In this document: piece by piece, positions 60,697 through 64,000 of the stretch
Numbering within the stretch: the first letter of the stretch is position 1
Layout of the letters: each line of letters opens with the position of its first letter
Assembly: GCA_964468205.1 (NCBI GenBank)
Contig: CAYXVG010000038.1
Location: 7,605 to 71,604, forward strand
Length of the DNA stretch: 64,000 nt
Reading direction: 5' to 3'
Source: CAWELS01 sp964468205
GTDB taxonomy: Bacteria > Acidobacteriota > Terriglobia > Bryobacterales > Bryobacteraceae
Program-made: the position numbers and the translations under genes
The notes under the pieces: generated by a model
Database searches by the model: none
The model's input: the letters and a program-made list of their open reading frames with translations, nothing else
What the model was told of the DNA's origin: nothing

Positions 60697-63552
60697 ATGA
60701 GACTGTTAACTCTGTTTTCGACGGCCCTTTTCTGTCTCGCCGGATGCGGCGGCAGGCAGGCGGGAGAGGATTGGCCCCAGCGGCCGTTGATGGAGGCGCG
60801 GTTCGAGGACTCGATCCAGCACCGCTACCTTTCGAAAGAGATTCAAGACTCCAGGTCGATCGACGACATGGAGGATGAACGCGGCTGGTCTTCGCGCGGC
60901 ATTGTCCAGATGAGCTACACGTCCAACCGCGCCCGGGATGGCCGGCGCGCCCTGCGCTTCCGCACCTCGATGCGCGACGAAGCGCACATCAAGTCCAATA
61001 TTAAGGACGGCTCGTTCGCCGGCGGCCAGGGCGGTCACACGCGGATAGCCCTACCGTTCGACCCGCCCCAGGACTGGAGCGCCTACAACCGGCTCTCGCT
61101 TTGGGTTTATGTCCACCCGACGTCCATGCAGGCGTACTCATTCTCGCTGCAGTTCGAGTGTGAGGGAGCGCCGGCGGGGCCGCAGGCGCCTGTTCCGGTC
61201 CATCATGTTCATGACCTCGAGCATGGCGAGTGGAACCACGTCGTCTGGGAGATCCCCAACTTTCAGCGGGATAAGGTGACGAGCTTCAGCATCGGTCAGA
61301 TCCTGCGCGGCCACGAACCGGAGGATGAAGGCGTTGTCACCTATGACTTTGACCAATTGGAAATCCAGAGGGTCGACGCCGAGGCATACGAGGGCTGGGA
61401 GGTCGCGCCGGGGAAGATTGCTTTCAGCCACGTGGGGTACCACCCGTCCGGCGAGAAGCTCGCCTTCGCGACGGGAATTGAGGCCGGCCGGTTCGAACTG
61501 GTCGACGCCGCGACGAAGGAGGTCGTGGCAGCCTATCCGGTGAAGGAGACCAGGAATGCCCGGGGGAGCTTTCAGACGCTCGACTTCACGGAGTTCACAA
61601 AGCAAGGGCGCTATTTCCTCCGGTGCGGCGGCGTGACGGGACGCCCGTTTTCGATATCGGAGGACGTCTGGCACGGAACGATCGAGAAAGTGTTGAACGC
61701 TTACTATGGCTTGCGGTGCGGCTTCCCGGTCCCGGGCGTCCACCGCGTCTGCCACGAGGACCTGCGAGGCGTGCACGAAGGCGAGGAGAAGTTCATCAAC
61801 GGCGGGTGGCACGACGCGGGCGACCTCTCGCAGGGTTCACATCGAACCGGCGTTTCGGTCTACTCCATGCTGCGCATCTATGACGAGCTACGGCAGCGGG
61901 GCCTGAAGCCAGAACTTCAGGAGAGGGTGCTCGAAGAGGCGAAGTGGGGCTTGGACTGGCTGCTCAAGACCCGGTTCGGCCAAGGCTACCGCATCACCTG
62001 GGCGCTTCTGCGTATCTACACGGATAACAAGATCGGAACAATCGACGACGTTATCGTTCCCGCCCGGCACATCGCCTACGAGAACTTCCTATTCGCCATG
62101 GCGGGAGCCTACGCCGGGCGCGTGCTGGAGGAAGCGGATCCGCTGCGGGCCGCGGCCAGCCTCGCGGCGGCGGTTGAGGACTTCCAGGCGACGCTCGACC
62201 AGCGCCGGGACTGGAGCCGCGCCACGCGGATAGAGGCGGCGTTCGGCGCCTTGGCCGCGGTGGAATTGTTCCGCGTCACTGGTGAGCCGAGATACGCCGA
62301 TGAAGCGGCCCGCTTCGGGAAGATCCTGCTCGACTGCCAGGAGCGGCGCTTTGCCGGCGGAATTCCCATCACGGGATACTTCTACGAAGATACAGCGCGC
62401 GAGCGGATTGTCCACGACTTCCACGGGAGCTTCAAGGGAGCGGTGGCGGCGGCCCTGGCCGCCCTCTGCGAGACGTATCCGGAGCACGAGGACTGGATGA
62501 ACTGGTATGCCGGCGTCCTGCTCCACTCGGAGTATTTCCTGCGGCGGGGTTCCCGGTACTCGGAACCTTACAACCGGTTGCCGAACTCCGTCTGGCGGCG
62601 GGATGAGATCGAAGCCATGCCGGAGACGGCGGAAGGGCGCGGATGGAGCCGGCAAGCCGCTCTGCCTCAGTACGAAGAGAGTACGCGTCTGGCTGAAGGA
62701 TACCGTCTTCGGACCTTCCCGATCTGGCCCGACAGCTCGATGCACGGAAGCACGGCGATACACTTGGCGAGTACGGCCGCGCTTCACGCCGCCGCGCGGC
62801 TGCGGAATGATCTGGAGCTCGCAAATCTTGCCGAGCGCCAGCTCCAGTGGGTCGTGGGAGTCAATCCTTTCTCGCAAAGTCTCATGTACGGGGAAGGCTA
62901 CGACTTCCAGCCGCATTTCGCCTATTGTCTGCGCAACCTGACGGGCGCATTGCCGGTGGGGATGGACGCGCTGCACAACGACTCGCCCTACTGGCCGGCA
63001 AACAACAAAGCGACCTACAAGGAGATTTGGGTGGTTCCGATGAGCCGGTTCCTCGGGAACATGGCCTCCTCCGCGATGCCGGCACGGGTTAGCGGCGCGG
63101 CTTCTTCCGGCGCGGTGTTCCGGGAGCGGCGCACCGGGGTTGAAACGGCGATACCAGCGGGGGAGTTCGCGCGGAACCTCGCTCCCGGACGGTACGAGAT
63201 CACATTCGGGAACGCGGCCAAGCGGATGCCGCTGCTTCCAGGCGGGCGCTATGAGCTGTCGCTCGACCCGTCGCGATTCATCGCCATCGAGTTGCACGCC
63301 AGAGACGCCGGCCAAGACGCCGTCACCATTGAAGCGGAGATCCGCGGCGCGGGCGATCATACGCTGGAACTGCGGGCATTCAATGGCACGGTGAAAGAAC
63401 CTTCGAAGACGATTACTCTTGCGGCCGGGCAGCCGCGCAGAGTCACGTGGCGCCTGGCGGTGCGGCGGCCAGATACGCCTTGGGCGGCGGCCGTAATTCC
63501 CGACGGCGATCTTGGCGGCAAGGCGGAAATCACCGGAGCGCCCGCACCCTGA
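60697..63552 (+). CDS. Glycoside hydrolase family 9-like lipoprotein (cellulase-type)
   Basis: A 951-residue lipoprotein (FCLAGC lipobox, Cys16). Residues about 80-240 form a beta-sandwich (DWSAYNRLSLWVYVHPTSMQ) of carbohydrate-binding type. About 240-325 is a CelD_N Ig-like domain (KIAFSHVGYHPSGEKLAFAT). The GH9 (alpha/alpha)6 barrel spans about 325-800: KFINGGWHDAGDLSQGSHRT with the base/Asp pair, then VVGVNPFSQSLMYGEG and ATYKEIWVVPMSRFLG, whose Glu is a candidate acid. The DAGD motif reads DAGDLSQ where cellulases have DAGDxxK. The C-terminus adds a beta-rich domain. It probably cleaves beta-glucan outside the cell. Confidence 0.88.
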   Translation: MRLLTLFSTALFCLAGCGGRQAGEDWPQRPLMEARFEDSIQHRYLSKEIQDSRSIDDMEDERGWSSRGIVQMSYTSNRARDGRRALRFRTSMRDEAHIKSNIKDGSFAGGQGGHTRIALPFDPPQDWSAYNRLSLWVYVHPTSMQAYSFSLQFECEGAPAGPQAPVPVHHVHDLEHGEWNHVVWEIPNFQRDKVTSFSIGQILRGHEPEDEGVVTYDFDQLEIQRVDAEAYEGWEVAPGKIAFSHVGYHPSGEKLAFATGIEAGRFELVDAATKEVVAAYPVKETRNARGSFQTLDFTEFTKQGRYFLRCGGVTGRPFSISEDVWHGTIEKVLNAYYGLRCGFPVPGVHRVCHEDLRGVHEGEEKFINGGWHDAGDLSQGSHRTGVSVYSMLRIYDELRQRGLKPELQERVLEEAKWGLDWLLKTRFGQGYRITWALLRIYTDNKIGTIDDVIVPARHIAYENFLFAMAGAYAGRVLEEADPLRAAASLAAAVEDFQATLDQRRDWSRATRIEAAFGALAAVELFRVTGEPRYADEAARFGKILLDCQERRFAGGIPITGYFYEDTARERIVHDFHGSFKGAVAAALAALCETYPEHEDWMNWYAGVLLHSEYFLRRGSRYSEPYNRLPNSVWRRDEIEAMPETAEGRGWSRQAALPQYEESTRLAEGYRLRTFPIWPDSSMHGSTAIHLASTAALHAAARLRNDLELANLAERQLQWVVGVNPFSQSLMYGEGYDFQPHFAYCLRNLTGALPVGMDALHNDSPYWPANNKATYKEIWVVPMSRFLGNMASSAMPARVSGAASSGAVFRERRTGVETAIPAGEFARNLAPGRYEITFGNAAKRMPLLPGGRYELSLDPSRFIAIELHARDAGQDAVTIEAEIRGAGDHTLELRAFNGTVKEPSKTITLAAGQPRRVTWRLAVRRPDTPWAAAVIPDGDLGGKAEITGAPAP

Positions 63553-63641
63553 GGCCGCCAGCCGCTGCTTGCGGTTCGCGCGCGGCGCCGGTTCCCCGAG
63601 GAGCCTGCAGAAACTGCTGAGTCACGTACTGCAATTCGAAC

Positions 63642-63669
63642 TTGACATTGCTATAACGCGCACTACAAT
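63642..63669 (+). promoter_or_regulatory. Sigma-70-like promoter upstream of the right-edge gene
   Basis: TTGACA at 63642-63647 and TACAAT at 63664-63669 are separated by 16 bases, close to the sigma-70 consensus. Transcription would start near 63676, leaving a leader of about 245 bases before the ATG at 63922. The whole 63553-63921 stretch (369 bases, AT-rich) holds no convincing gene otherwise. Confidence 0.55.
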
Positions 63670-63921
63670 CGAGCCGGAGGGAACGTTTTATAAAAATATA
63701 TGTTGGATTGATCTCCTATTTCCTTCAGACCTGTGGCGAGAATGTTTACTACCGTCACGATAAGTGCGAATGTTACGGAGGGATGTGTGATTGCACCGGA
63801 ATGCATCTCCAATTTTTGCATCCTGCCACAATTACTGTACAGATTCGACTTACGACGGGTGCCTGGGAGAATACCCGCCGTGGTGTTTGTAGCAACGTAA
63901 TTGAGATTGGAGGAACGACAA

Positions 63922-64000
63922 ATGAAACTGTTCGAATTGGTAGCCCTTAGCGTTCTAGTTGCCGTCGCGACATACGTAGTCGTTTCGCCTAACGTGGCCA
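63922..64000 (+). CDS. Partial membrane protein, truncated by the window edge
   Basis: An ATG at 63922 lies eight bases after GGAGG (63909-63913) and opens a frame with a hydrophobic helix (LVALSVLVAVATYVVVS) to the window end, 26 codons in. It looks like a membrane anchor or signal. The product cannot be named from this short part. Confidence 0.6.
   Translation, partial: MKLFELVALSVLVAVATYVVVSPNVA

Noticed and set aside
63708..63950. An 80-codon Cys-rich plus-strand frame near the right edge
   Set aside because: It overlaps the better-supported start at 63922, has no ribosome site matching its start and reads like random AT-rich sequence.

Overview
The window is a GC-rich, densely coded chromosomal segment with about 59 genes or gene remnants on both strands, one tRNA and tmRNA. 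There is no rRNA, phage, plasmid or intact insertion sequence. The gene mix suggests an Acidobacteriota chromosome, probably near Bryobacterales/Solibacter-like lineages. Supporting signs are several secreted sulfatases, a VWA protein of the acidobacterial type, FtsX/MacB-type permeases in pairs, M28 and M48 peptidases, a DUF4139 protein, an exported ATPSCKMT-like methyltransferase, and a tmRNA tag ending in QFAYAA. This assignment comes from recalled family distributions, not from a search.

Layout. 0-5 kb: a secreted PH-like protein, then a minus-strand block of a broken cytochrome c peroxidase, an M2-family lipoprotein that has lost its zinc site, and an M28 aminopeptidase. 5-6.5 kb: an ECF sigma factor overlapping a zinc-finger anti-sigma factor that carries a periplasmic CxxCH. 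6.5-13 kb: purA, a GHL10-like glycosidase, a sulfatase, an exported methyltransferase and a deacetylase-type amidohydrolase whose 3' end is tandemly duplicated. 13.3-14.9 kb: a small accessory patch (UPF0175 antitoxin, frameshifted DUF3368 PIN toxin, unknown gene) directly against the 3' end of ssrA. 15-23 kb: sulfatase, LamG-like lipoprotein, tRNA-Val, two MacB-type permeases, a YheT hydrolase and a GAF-ANTAR regulator. 23-30 kb: a four-gene overlapping operon (TPR/metalloprotease-like, HpcH/HpaI aldolase, 2-hydroxyacid dehydrogenase, GT39-like enzyme) facing a STELLO/GT2 glycosyltransferase pair.

30-36 kb holds the aromatic amino acid cluster trpC-trpF-trpB-trpA-chorismate mutase-DAHP synthase-tyrA, mostly with overlapping starts and stops. 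It is followed by an FHA-GAF-sigma54 activator, purS, glmS and a YjbQ protein. 40-47 kb: a class V aminotransferase homologue, a Tat-exported aldo/keto reductase, a DegP/HtrA protease, a VWA protein and an M48 protease. 47-48 kb is a low-coding stretch with a ribbon-helix-helix antitoxin broken by a 71-bp duplication and another short direct repeat. 48-64 kb: a third sulfatase, a second YjbQ, DUF4139, LolA-like and pentapeptide-repeat proteins, a STAS protein, a CoA-disulfide-reductase-like flavoprotein, a TlpA-like thioredoxin, a lone nuoI, a divergent acetokinase, a TPR protein, a sugar/ureide permease, a GH9 cellulase-like lipoprotein, and the first 26 codons of an unknown membrane protein behind a good sigma-70-like promoter.

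Functionally the segment combines housekeeping biosynthesis (purine, Trp/Phe/Tyr, glucosamine-6-phosphate) with a secreted polysaccharide-degrading set (three sulfatases, GH9, GHL10, amidohydrolase) and envelope maintenance. No single new multi-gene system stands out. The most noteworthy items are proteins that keep their fold but have lost catalytic residues (M2 peptidase, acetokinase, class V aminotransferase), the anti-sigma factor with a possible heme-c site, the small island beside ssrA, and repeated short tandem duplications that have broken or extended genes.
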